A stretch of DNA of 23,621 nucleotides from NCBI GenBank assembly GCA_039029935.1, contig JBCCFC010000026.1, positions 1 to 23,621 on the forward strand, read 5' to 3'. A program made the position numbers and the translations under genes. Positions 1-7,062 of the stretch are shown piece after piece. The number at the start of each line of letters is the position of its first letter. The stretch's first letter is position 1. Below the pieces are notes generated by a model, which was not told where the DNA came from, did not search any database, and was given only the letters and a program-made list of their open reading frames with translations. This stretch comes from G039029935 sp039029935. GTDB taxonomy: Bacteria > Chloroflexota > Anaerolineae > Caldilineales > Caldilineaceae.

Positions 1-80
1 GACGTTACTGTTGAGTTTGAAGAAATCATCAGTTGCTCGAAAAATGATCGATTCAGCGTAATCAGTGAGTCACGGCTGAA

Positions 81-139
81 AAAAGTCCGACTTCTGTAGA
101 ATTTGATGATTTCTACCACTGGTGAGAAGTCGGACTTTT
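81..139. terminator. Terminator-like hairpin upstream of the ABC gene
   Basis: A perfect 15-bp inverted repeat has arms AAAAGTCCGACTTCT (81-95) and AGAAGTCGGACTTTT (125-139). Inside it sits a second stem, GTAGAA/TTCTAC (96-101, 111-116). A-rich and T-rich outer ends make it a possible bidirectional intrinsic terminator. It probably closes whatever gene lies left of the window. Bases 1-61 and 1-99 are open in frames 2 and 1, so the tail of an upstream gene may be present, but too little is visible to name it. Confidence 0.6.
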
Positions 140-205
140 GGGCGATTTTGACCTTTTTGCAGCAGAGTCATAACAACATCAGAAATTTAGAAAAGGAAAG
201 AATTC

Positions 206-1291
206 ATGCTTGACATTCGACTAGATACACTGCGTAAAGAATTTGATCGGGGCAACGTCGTGGCTGTTCGCGACATCAGCATGACCTTTCCTGCGGGAAG
301 CACGACTTGTTTGTTGGGACCATCGGGGTGCGGAAAAACCACATTGATGCGTATCATCGCCGGACTAGAGTCGCAGACTAGTGGCGATGTCTATTTTGGT
401 GATGAGAAGGTGACAGGCTACTCAACTCGTAAGCGCAACATCGGTATGGTTTTCCAATATCCAGTGGTCTATCGTGGCATCAGTGTCAGCCAAAACATTG
501 AGCTGCCGCTTAAAGAGGAGCGACTATCCAAGGCTGAACGACAGAGGCGTGTCGATGAAGTCGTTGACCTGCTGGATATGCGTGATAGCGTCAACCGTGA
601 CATCAGCGAGCTCGACAATGGCACACGTCAAAAGGTCGCTGTTGCCCGTGCCGTTGCCCGTCAACCACGAATCATCCTCTTTGATGAGCCAATCACCAAT
701 GTGGACATCAATGCCAAGCTTCAACTCAAACGCGCACTCAAAGAACTCTTCACCCGCCTCAACCAGACCATCATCTACGTAACCCATGACCAGACCGAGG
801 CCATGACCTTGGCCGACCAAATCGCGCTGATGAAGGACGGCGAGATTGTACAGTATGCCCCACCACGTACACTCTACAGCAGCCCCGACGATGTCTTTGG
901 CGGCTGGTTCTTGGGCAATCCGGGGATGAACTTTATCGAGCTCGACTCGGTGCGTAGTGCTGATAGTGTTCAAATTCCATTCTTCTCGGATGCAGTATCG
1001 TTAAACGGCGCAAGTGGGCAAAGCGCATTGACACTGGGCATTCGTCCTGAGCATGTACAGGTAAGCAACGAACAGTCATCACAGGCTGTGCAGGCCCAAG
1101 TTCGCAACAAGTCTATCGTCATCGGCGGGCAGTATCTGCTGACATTACAGGCGGGTGAGCAACGCATCAAGGCCAAGGTCCCGACAATGGTTGGCCGCAC
1201 GATTGAGGAAACCGTGTGGGTTTCGTTGCCCGCAAATCGAATCCGTTTTTTTGATAGCAACGGCTATCAACCTGACGTATCTATTGTTTAA
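206..1291 (+). CDS. ABC transporter ATP-binding protein (MalK/UgpC-like)
   Basis: ATP-hydrolysing subunit of an ABC importer of the sugar/glycerol (CUT1-like) type, acting on the cytoplasmic face of the membrane. Seen in the 361-aa product: Walker A GPSGCGKT (38-45), Q-loop Q84, Walker B IILFDE (156-161), switch His194 in VTHDQTEAM, and a C-terminal TOBE/OB-like region (about 235-350) typical of MalK/UgpC. The ABC signature is degenerate: LDNGT (136-140) stands where LSGGQ is expected, followed by a normal RQKVAVARA. Such an ATPase may work in a heterodimer with a canonical partner, as with the paired ATPases of glycerol-type importers (inference). No permease or binding protein is in the window, so partners probably lie to the left. 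The start is ATG with a GGAAAG Shine-Dalgarno about 8 nt upstream. The dihydroxyacetone kinase genes downstream suggest a C3-polyol substrate, but this is not proven. Confidence 0.85.
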   Translation: MLDIRLDTLRKEFDRGNVVAVRDISMTFPAGSTTCLLGPSGCGKTTLMRIIAGLESQTSGDVYFGDEKVTGYSTRKRNIGMVFQYPVVYRGISVSQNIELPLKEERLSKAERQRRVDEVVDLLDMRDSVNRDISELDNGTRQKVAVARAVARQPRIILFDEPITNVDINAKLQLKRALKELFTRLNQTIIYVTHDQTEAMTLADQIALMKDGEIVQYAPPRTLYSSPDDVFGGWFLGNPGMNFIELDSVRSADSVQIPFFSDAVSLNGASGQSALTLGIRPEHVQVSNEQSSQAVQAQVRNKSIVIGGQYLLTLQAGEQRIKAKVPTMVGRTIEETVWVSLPANRIRFFDSNGYQPDVSIV

Positions 1292-1298
1292 GAATTAA

Positions 1299-1439
1299 GG
1301 CATGGTTCATATGGTAACAATAGAGGGTAACAAATCCATGTTCAGTTAGCACGCCCTCGTGCGGGTTGTACCAGTGTAGAGCTGGCACGAGGCGTGCCTA
1401 CTGAACGGTTATCATTGTTACCCTCTATTGAACCATGCC
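1299..1439. mobile_element. MITE-like foldback element with 8-bp target duplication
   Basis: 141-bp non-coding element. Its ends are GGCATGGTTCA and TGAACCATGCC. The arms continue as ATAGAGGGTAACAA / TTGTTACCCTCTAT and then GTTCAGT..GCACGCC..TCGTGC against its near complement, so almost the whole element folds into one hairpin. The left arm carries 10 extra bases (1310-1319) absent from the right. It is flanked by perfect direct repeats AGAATTAA (1291-1298 and 1440-1447), whose first A is the last base of the ABC gene stop codon. Terminal repeats, foldback form and the duplication indicate a MITE mobilised by a transposase absent from this window. ISL3-type elements make 8-bp duplications and often begin with GG, which is a guess at the parent family. 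Confidence 0.75.
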
Positions 1440-1448
1440 AGAATTAAA

Positions 1449-1587
1449 AACGCGAATAGGGGAGAATGCGGATAGGGCGAAACTAACACGTCCAGGAAGG
1501 GGATGCAATCATTTTAACATACCAAAAAGTTTGTCACCCCTTCCTGGAAGTAAATCCGCCTTATTCGCGTTCTCCCCTATTCGCGTT
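1449..1587. repeat. Second foldback repeat upstream of dhaK
   Basis: 139-bp imperfect palindrome directly after the MITE. The left arm begins AACGCGAATAGGGGAGAA and the right arm ends TTCTCCCCTATTCGCGTT, with pairing continuing for about 31 bp. An inner stem, TCCAGGAAGGGG (1491-1502) against CCCCTTCCTGGA (1537-1548), closes on an AT-rich loop. The arms contain a degenerate duplicated GCGRATAGGG motif. Any target duplication is ambiguous (AAA on each side). It ends about 10 nt before the dhaK ribosome binding site (GGAG, 1597-1600), so it lies in the dhaK leader and could act as an mRNA structure or terminator. It may equally be a second MITE. Confidence 0.6.
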
Positions 1588-1607
1588 AAATTTATAGGAG
1601 ATGAACC

Positions 1608-2678
1608 ATGAAAAAACTGATAAATGATGTCGAAAATGTCGTGCGTGATCAACTGGCGGGTATGGCGGCGGCGCACCCTGAACTGAACGTGCAGATTGAT
1701 CCGCATTACATTACCCGTGTTGATGCACCTGTTGCCAATAAAGTCGCCATCGTCTCTGGTGGTGGCAGTGGTCACGAACCGATGCATGGTGGTTTTGTGG
1801 GCATGGGCATGTTGGATGGAGCCTGTCCAGGCGAAATGTTCACCTCACCGACACCGGATCAGATGTATGAATGCGGCAAGGCGGTTGATAGCGGTGCTGG
1901 CGTCCTCTTTCTTGTCAAAAATTACACGGGTGACGTTCTCAGCTTTGAGACAGCAGCCGAATTATTGCATGGCGAAGATATCAAGGTACAGAACATCCTT
2001 GTAGATGACGATGTGGCCGTTAAAGATAGCCTATTCACTGCTGGTCGTCGCGGCGTTGGCACAACCGTCATCATGGAGAAGATTGTTGGTGCAGCAGCAG
2101 AGGCGGGTTATGATCTCGACCAATGTGCAGACTTGGCGCGCAGAGTCAACCAAGCGGGTCGATCAATGGGCATGGCGTTGACCTCGTGTACGGTTCCCGC
2201 TGCAGGCAAGCCAACCTTTGAGTTGGGCGACGATGAAATGGAAATTGGTATCGGCATTCATGGTGAACCAGGGCAGAAGCGGATGTCGCTCGTCTCGGCT
2301 GATGAGATCACCGAAATAATGACCAACGAAATTCTTGATGATGCACCCTACACTCGCACCGTGCGCGAATGGGACCGAGAGGCTGGCGATTGGGTAGACA
2401 AAGACCTGACTGATGCGCCATTTGAAAGCGGCGATCAGGTCATCGCCTTTGTCAACAGCATGGGCGGCACACCTGTCTCTGAGCTATACGCCGTCTATGC
2501 CAAGCTCGCTCAACTCTGTGAAGCACGAGGCATTACCATTGCGCGCAACCTCATCGGTCCCTACATCACCTCGTTGGAAATGCAGGGCTGCTCGATTACG
2601 CTGGTGAAAGTGGATGAGGAGATGTTGAACTTTTGGGATGCGCCAGTGAAGACGCCGGGATTGCGTTGGGGTTGCTAG
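1608..2678 (+). CDS. dhaK: Dihydroxyacetone kinase, DhaK subunit
   Basis: Substrate-binding subunit of PTS-type dihydroxyacetone kinase, which phosphorylates dihydroxyacetone to DHAP with phosphate relayed through DhaL-bound ADP/ATP. The 356-aa product equals the E. coli DhaK length, and key residues fall at the same positions: His218 in GIHGEPG (the covalent hemiaminal His), His56 in GGGSGHEP, and Asp109 in NYTGDVLSF. The start ATG has GGAG 7 nt upstream. dhaL is 1.1 kb further on, separated by two unrelated genes, which is unusual because dhaK and dhaL normally adjoin. Identification is strong. Whether the phosphate donor is the PTS is unknown because no dhaM is visible. Confidence 0.95.
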   Translation: MKKLINDVENVVRDQLAGMAAAHPELNVQIDPHYITRVDAPVANKVAIVSGGGSGHEPMHGGFVGMGMLDGACPGEMFTSPTPDQMYECGKAVDSGAGVLFLVKNYTGDVLSFETAAELLHGEDIKVQNILVDDDVAVKDSLFTAGRRGVGTTVIMEKIVGAAAEAGYDLDQCADLARRVNQAGRSMGMALTSCTVPAAGKPTFELGDDEMEIGIGIHGEPGQKRMSLVSADEITEIMTNEILDDAPYTRTVREWDREAGDWVDKDLTDAPFESGDQVIAFVNSMGGTPVSELYAVYAKLAQLCEARGITIARNLIGPYITSLEMQGCSITLVKVDEEMLNFWDAPVKTPGLRWGC

Positions 2679-2790
2679 CAGGTAGGTGCAGAGGGGTTGC
2701 TAAGTTGGTGGGTGGCGTACTGATCCCCCGATGCCGTTTCTGGTAGTATTGGGCAGGTTATGATTGGATTGTTTAGTAAAGGAGATCGTT

Positions 2791-3270
2791 ATGTCGGTTT
2801 TGCTGGAAAAATTCAAAGTTCCTAATCTGAATGAGTTTACGATTCCTGAATTTATTGTTCATGTTCAGGTGACAGCAACAATGGCAAAACGCCAAGTTAA
2901 TCATTGGCTGGGCGATGAAGTCAGTATGATGATAGGAACAAGTGAACCAACATTGATTTTATCTGAAAAAGAAGACGGACGAAGCGTTTGGCGTTTCCCA
3001 TTGGTATTTACAGCACCTCATGTTGGCATTGTGGGGGATGTTGGTGAGATCGAAGTAGATGTGCAAACGGGAGAAATGAATACGTCCTTAGAACTAAAGG
3101 AGAAAATTAATCAAAAGACAAAAGAATTAGCAAATGACTTGCCACCGTTTACACCACGTTCAGCTCCAGAAGAATATATTGCAACCAACTGGACACCCAA
3201 TGTCCCTGTGCCTGATGGCAGTATTAGCCCTCTGGATATTATAAATAGACGAGAGCGTGTCAAAGTATGA
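2791..3270 (+). CDS. Hypothetical protein, partner of the C39-like peptidase
   Basis: 159-aa protein of no family I recognise. It has no signal peptide or membrane segment. The N-terminus is mixed alpha/beta, with a GDVGEIEVDVQTGEM stretch (about 90-104). A lysine/glutamate-rich helix lies at about 108-122, and the C-terminal tail is rich in Pro and Asn, ending SPLDIINRRERVKV. The start chosen is ATG 2791, with AAGGAG at 2779-2784. A TTG nine codons upstream would put that ribosome site inside the gene. The stop overlaps the next gene's ATG (ATGA), which implies translational coupling. Codon use is visibly AT-richer than in flanking dhaK and dhaL, suggesting a separately acquired pair. It could be an inhibitor, substrate or immunity partner of the peptidase (speculation). 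Confidence 0.7.
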   Translation: MSVLLEKFKVPNLNEFTIPEFIVHVQVTATMAKRQVNHWLGDEVSMMIGTSEPTLILSEKEDGRSVWRFPLVFTAPHVGIVGDVGEIEVDVQTGEMNTSLELKEKINQKTKELANDLPPFTPRSAPEEYIATNWTPNVPVPDGSISPLDIINRRERVKV

Positions 3271-3749
3271 TGTTTCAACCGCCAACTCCATGTTACTTAT
3301 CAGTACCACATATCCAGCAAATGTATCCTGGAGATTGTTTAGCGGCTTGTGCTGCAATGTGTCTATCATATTTAGGGATTCGCTATCGCTACCAAAGACT
3401 CTTGAGACAACTTGAAGTTGATGTCAATGAGGGAGCAATTTTTGGTAATATCCAGAATCTCAAGATGCGTGGTGTTTCTATCACCAAACAAGAATATGGC
3501 ACGTGGGATGATCTGTATCAAATTCTAATCAATGGCTGGCCTTGTATTCTGAATGTAGAAGCAAGGGAGCTGCCTCATTGGTCGCAGGTTACTTCTGCAC
3601 ATGCAGTTGTTTTAGTTGCCATCGAAGAAAATTATGTGTATATTAATGACCCAATTTTGCCGATAGGTTCTGCCAGAGTAAGTATAGGCGAAATGGATTT
3701 GGCGTGGTTAGAGAAAAACGAACGCTATGCTGTAATTTATCGCTCTTAG
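3267..3749 (+). CDS. C39/papain-like cysteine peptidase family protein
   Basis: 160-aa protein resembling the peptidase C39-like group. Near the N-terminus is Gln18 (HIQQ) followed by GDCLAACAAMC with candidate nucleophile Cys24. His112 lies in SAHAVVLVAI and Asp128 in YINDPI, so the Gln/Cys/His/Asp set of the fold appears intact. No signal peptide, transmembrane domain or ABC transporter domain is attached, so unlike bacteriocin-processing C39 exporters it is a free-standing cytoplasmic domain. It overlaps the preceding gene by 4 nt. A second ATG three bases later (3270) is an alternative start. It lies inside the dha locus between dhaK and dhaL and shares the AT-rich composition of its partner. 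Family assignment is from motif order and spacing only. Confidence 0.75.
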   Translation: MMFQPPTPCYLSVPHIQQMYPGDCLAACAAMCLSYLGIRYRYQRLLRQLEVDVNEGAIFGNIQNLKMRGVSITKQEYGTWDDLYQILINGWPCILNVEARELPHWSQVTSAHAVVLVAIEENYVYINDPILPIGSARVSIGEMDLAWLEKNERYAVIYRS

Positions 3750-3775
3750 GAAGATATTCAATCGAGAAAATAAAC

Positions 3776-4420
3776 ATGACAATCTCAAAACAACAACTCA
3801 TTCAATGGCTCCAGTCCTGCGCAGAAGTACTGGACGCCAACAAAACACAACTAACAGAACTCGACTCGGCCATTGGTGACGCTGATCATGGCACAAACAT
3901 TGCGCGCGGCTTTGGCATTGTGGCTGAAAAAGCAGCGGAAGTGGCGGACAAAGACATTGGCACTATCTTCAAGACAACGTCCATGACATTAATGTCCAAA
4001 GTAGGTGGGGCCAGTGGGATGCTTTATGGAAACTTTTTTATGAAGGCGTCGGCTAGTGCGAATAAAGCGGCCAACAAAGATGACGAATTGACTGCCAGTG
4101 AGTTTGTCAATGCGTTGGAGGCTGGGCTGGCGGGCATCGTGCAGCGGGGTCGTGCCGAGGTGGGTGATAAGACGATGCTGGATGCATGGACACCTGCGCT
4201 GGAGGCACTGAAGTCCGGTGTGGCAGTAGGGCAGTCGTTGGACGAGGCAATGGCGTCAGCGGTTGATGCAGCAAAGACGGGAATGCAGGCGACCATTCCG
4301 ATGCAGGCCAAGAAGGGGCGTGCCAGTTATCTCGGTGAACGGAGCATTGGGCATCAAGACCCCGGGGCGACCTCGACATACTTAATGCTCAAAGCACTGT
4401 CGGATACCATATCATCCTAG
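3776..4420 (+). CDS. dhaL: Dihydroxyacetone kinase, DhaL subunit
   Basis: Nucleotide-binding subunit of dihydroxyacetone kinase, which transfers phosphate from its tightly bound ADP/ATP to DhaK-bound dihydroxyacetone. The 214-aa product is the normal DhaL length. Asp30, Asp35 and Asp37 in ELDSAIGDADHG coordinate magnesium at the same positions as in E. coli. Other family motifs are VGGASGMLYG, VGDKTMLDAW and KGRASYLGERSIGHQDPGA. The frame is open upstream to 3704, but that would overlap the peptidase gene, and homology begins at ATG 3776, so this start is chosen. Its ribosome site is weak (GAGAAAA about 8 nt upstream). It converges with the DUF4265-like gene, only 9 nt beyond its stop. No dhaM follows. 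Confidence 0.93.
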   Translation: MTISKQQLIQWLQSCAEVLDANKTQLTELDSAIGDADHGTNIARGFGIVAEKAAEVADKDIGTIFKTTSMTLMSKVGGASGMLYGNFFMKASASANKAANKDDELTASEFVNALEAGLAGIVQRGRAEVGDKTMLDAWTPALEALKSGVAVGQSLDEAMASAVDAAKTGMQATIPMQAKKGRASYLGERSIGHQDPGATSTYLMLKALSDTISS

Positions 4421-4429
4421 TATTGTCTG

Positions 4430-4870
4430 CTACAGTTCAACTATAGGCCGTTTGGCTACTTCCCAGCCAATCAATACTGTGTCATCAGTTGCATTCAAAT
4501 AATTTGACATCTGTGAAAATGGAACCTCCATATCTGGTGGTACAGTGACGGCAACCCACTGATTTGTTGCCTGTTCGTAGGTACATCCAATCGACGTTAG
4601 TTCATTCAAGATATGTACCGCTTCTGGCTGGTTTGCATCAGCAAAGAGTATTCGTATCGTACCATTACCACTATTGGTGACAAGATGCGTCACTTCATGC
4701 CATCCATCAACCGCGCGGCAGGCAACAATGTCTGATTCTGCATACCCTTCTACATACAGGGGTATGTTACGCAGCCTATATCTCATTTCACCAGCAGGTT
4801 CAGCCCAGAGTGTTTCACCATCAAAGGGGGCATTGGTCAGCTTGAAACGTATCTTTTTAAGTTCCATCAT
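4430..4870 (-). CDS. DUF4265-like protein
   Basis: 146-aa protein resembling DUF4265. Seen are ETLWAEPAGEMRYRLRNIPLYV near the N-terminus and a following SDIVACRAVDG segment, the pattern of that family (known for the ETLWA..YRL.NIPF start). No membrane segment or signal is visible, and the function of the family is not known to me. Two adjacent ATGs (4870, 4867) could start it. A purine-rich stretch (AAGGATAGAGAG) lies upstream and abuts one arm of a perfect inverted repeat (4889-4943). It is convergent with dhaL and divergent from the histidine kinase. Family call is from memory of the conserved N-terminal block. Confidence 0.65.
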   Translation of the reverse strand: MMELKKIRFKLTNAPFDGETLWAEPAGEMRYRLRNIPLYVEGYAESDIVACRAVDGWHEVTHLVTNSGNGTIRILFADANQPEAVHILNELTSIGCTYEQATNQWVAVTVPPDMEVPFSQMSNYLNATDDTVLIGWEVAKRPIVEL

Positions 4871-4888
4871 TGCATTTACTCTCTATCC

Positions 4889-4943
4889 TTTCAATCTGAT
4901 TCATGCATCTGCTCGTTGCACTTCTTCTTGAATCAGATTGAAA
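4889..4943. promoter_or_regulatory. Perfect 15-bp inverted repeat in the DUF4265-like leader
   Basis: TTTCAATCTGATTCA (4889-4903) and TGAATCAGATTGAAA (4929-4943) are exact reverse complements with a 25-nt spacer. On the minus strand the promoter-distal arm runs directly into AAGGATAGAGAG, the likely ribosome binding region, 19 nt before the start codon. It could be an operator pair or a leader hairpin controlling translation. There is no T-run to make it a clear terminator. Confidence 0.5.
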
Positions 4944-5020
4944 CATTTTATCAAACAAAATCGTTACCTGCATATAAAGTTGACTATAAATTGAACTGCA
5001 TCGTTTACACCCAAGGTATC

Positions 5021-5029
5021 TGCTATACT
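5021..5029 (+). promoter_or_regulatory. Candidate extended -10 promoter for the histidine kinase
   Basis: TGCTATACT is an extended -10 box (TGn plus TATACT at 5024-5029). It lies 51 nt before the TTG start used for the kinase, with GGGAGA (5065-5070) as ribosome site. No good -35 at standard spacing; TTTACA at 5004-5009 is too close. Tentative. Confidence 0.35.
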
Positions 5030-5079
5030 CTTTTTAAATCGTTTTATTACTACGCCATGTCATAGGGAGAATACGCGGT

Positions 5080-6117
5080 TTGCGTATCAAGTGTACTCAA
5101 GGTATCATTAAATTTATACAAATTTTCTACTTATCGACAGGTGACTACTTTTCAAGCTACGTTTTTATGATTGAATATTTTATGCAGTGGATCATGGGGA
5201 CATCCTACCCTACCGAGGATACACATGTGCGCAGGATTTGCCATTTTATTCTATCGGTCTCTGTGACAGTGATCATTATGCTTCCCTTTCTCATCGGATA
5301 TCATTTTTTCTATGCGACGAGTGAGATTAGAAATATGGCGATAGTATTTTCGACGATAGGATTGGTCGAGGCTATCATTCTGCTCTTGATTCCCAGGCTC
5401 ACAGGCTCAATCAAGGTACTTGTCTGGTTTTTTATTATCTTACTACTTGCACCGTCGCTTTCTGCACCCATTACCCTATACTTTTTCATCCCCGATACCT
5501 TCTATGATAATTTGCTTCCACTCTTGATTTGGCCGCCTGTGCTGATTGCGCTGGTCGTCTACATTACCAATGCCTATGTGGGGTATGCAGTTAGCGTACT
5601 CTATGGACTTATCCTCATTGCGATTAAAGTATGGGAGCTCCGTGTAAACCCACATCCTTGGATAGTCAACGACACCGCCCTGTTCAACTCATTCGAGATC
5701 GAAGTCAACTATACGCTGGGCTTGTTGTTGATGACCTCAATCTACTGGATATTTGAGTCTACTCGAAATGATGCAGAACAAAAATTACGTCAACAGAGCA
5801 TCGAGCTACGCAAGGCCAAGGATGAGGCAGAGGCCGCAACACGCATCAAGAGTGAGTTTCTCGCCAATATGAGCCACGAAATTCGGACACCCATGAATGG
5901 CGTCATCGGCATGACGGATCTGCTTGATGATATGAATTTAACGCCCAGTCAGCAAGAGTGTGTATACACGATCCGCAAAAGTGGTGAGCTGTTGTTAGAG
6001 GTCATCAACGATATTCTGGATTTTTCTAAGATTGAATCTGGCATGATGACGATTGAAAAACATCCTTTTTCGGTTGGGGAATGTGTACAGGACGTAGTGG
6101 GTATATTGTCAGCGTAA
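5080..6117 (+). CDS. Hybrid histidine kinase, N-terminal half (interrupted)
   Basis: Sensor and dimerisation half of a hybrid two-component kinase. Residues about 50-220 form roughly six hydrophobic membrane segments with short loops and no large extracellular sensor domain. A charged linker helix follows (about 232-258), then HisKA with SHEIRTPMNGVIGM, where His266 is the phospho-acceptor, and the frame ends at TAA (6115-6117). The next ORF continues in the same frame with the ATPase domain, so this piece cannot autophosphorylate alone. The expected residue at the stop is Gln (CAA to TAA), given the usual sequence of such kinases. The TTG start is supported by GGGAGA; GTG 5091 or ATG 5167 are alternatives. 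Probably half of a pseudogene, unless the stop is read through or is a sequence error. Confidence 0.7.
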   Translation: MRIKCTQGIIKFIQIFYLSTGDYFSSYVFMIEYFMQWIMGTSYPTEDTHVRRICHFILSVSVTVIIMLPFLIGYHFFYATSEIRNMAIVFSTIGLVEAIILLLIPRLTGSIKVLVWFFIILLLAPSLSAPITLYFFIPDTFYDNLLPLLIWPPVLIALVVYITNAYVGYAVSVLYGLILIAIKVWELRVNPHPWIVNDTALFNSFEIEVNYTLGLLLMTSIYWIFESTRNDAEQKLRQQSIELRKAKDEAEAATRIKSEFLANMSHEIRTPMNGVIGMTDLLDDMNLTPSQQECVYTIRKSGELLLEVINDILDFSKIESGMMTIEKHPFSVGECVQDVVGILSA

Positions 6118-6123
6118 GCCAGT

Positions 6124-7062
6124 GTGAAAGATATCCATGTTACCAGCAATATTGCCTCAACTGTCCCCAATGTCATTCTGGGCGATATGACCAGACTCCG
6201 CCAAATCCTGATCAATTTGGTTGGCAACGCGCTCAAATTTACGCACGAGGGGCAAATTACAATTACAGTGACGACCACAGGGACGACCACAGGGGCGCAA
6301 TCTTCAACTGCCCACGATACCCTCCAGTTTTGTGTACAGGATACGGGTATTGGCATTTCAGCAGACAGATTAGAGTCACTTTTTGAAAGTTTTAGTCAAG
6401 CGGACTCATCCACAACACGCAAATATGGTGGGACAGGGCTAGGGCTGACGATCAGCAAACGGCTTGTGGAGATGATGGGCGGCTCAATTTGGGTCGAGAG
6501 TACGCTTGGCACTGGTTCACAGTTCTATTTCACCATCCCAACAGAATCAAGCACGGTCAAGGCTACCTCATTAGAGAATACCAATAAGCCAGATTCAACG
6601 GCCCCCATCATGGCCCCTTTGCCCTCAACGCAACCAGTGTTGACATCACCCATAATCGAGCCGTCAGCACTCGAATCGTCCATGCCCAAAATGCTGTTGG
6701 TCGAAGACAATGTGGTGAATCAAAAAGTGGCATTACGCATTCTCCAAAAATTAGGCTACCAAGCCGACCTTGCGAGTAACGGGGTTGAAGCCGTGGAAGC
6801 CGTGCAAATAAAAGTCTATGATATCATTCTAATGGATGTTCATATGCCCGAAATGGACGGGTTAGAGGCCACTCAACGAATCCATCAATATATGGCTCAA
6901 CAAACTCAGTCAAAAGTGCCACGCATCATTGCCATGACCGCTGCTGTCATGGAGGATGAGCGCAAACGCATGATAGAGGCTGGTATGGATGGTTTTATTG
7001 CCAAGCCCGTGCGCTTGCCAGATTTGAAAAAGATGTTGGACATTGAGCCAAGTTTATCTTAA
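6124..7062 (+). CDS. Hybrid histidine kinase, C-terminal half (HATPase + receiver)
   Basis: Same reading frame as the preceding ORF, two codons after its stop. HATPase_c motifs are complete: N box RQILINLVGNALKFT (26-40), G1 VQDTGIGIS (71-79), and F/G2 boxes FESFSQADSSTTRKYGGTGLGL. A Pro/Ser/Thr-rich linker (about 140-187) leads to a receiver domain with acidic pair Glu194-Asp195, phospho-acceptor Asp238 in LMDVHMPEMDG, a TAAV switch segment and Lys in IAKPV. There is no HPt domain, so a partner elsewhere would receive the phosphate. The GTG at 6124 has no convincing ribosome site, which argues for one broken gene of about 660 codons rather than two genes. The last 9 bases overlap the convergent methyltransferase gene. 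Confidence 0.7.
   Translation: MKDIHVTSNIASTVPNVILGDMTRLRQILINLVGNALKFTHEGQITITVTTTGTTTGAQSSTAHDTLQFCVQDTGIGISADRLESLFESFSQADSSTTRKYGGTGLGLTISKRLVEMMGGSIWVESTLGTGSQFYFTIPTESSTVKATSLENTNKPDSTAPIMAPLPSTQPVLTSPIIEPSALESSMPKMLLVEDNVVNQKVALRILQKLGYQADLASNGVEAVEAVQIKVYDIILMDVHMPEMDGLEATQRIHQYMAQQTQSKVPRIIAMTAAVMEDERKRMIEAGMDGFIAKPVRLPDLKKMLDIEPSLS

Noticed and set aside
524..973. 149-codon minus-strand frame inside the ABC ATPase gene
   Set aside because: It overlaps a gene with all ABC motifs and shows no motif of its own.
2764..2790. TTG start adding nine residues to the unknown gene before the C39-like peptidase
   Set aside because: The AAGGAG ribosome site would then lie inside the gene; ATG 2791 is correctly spaced from it.
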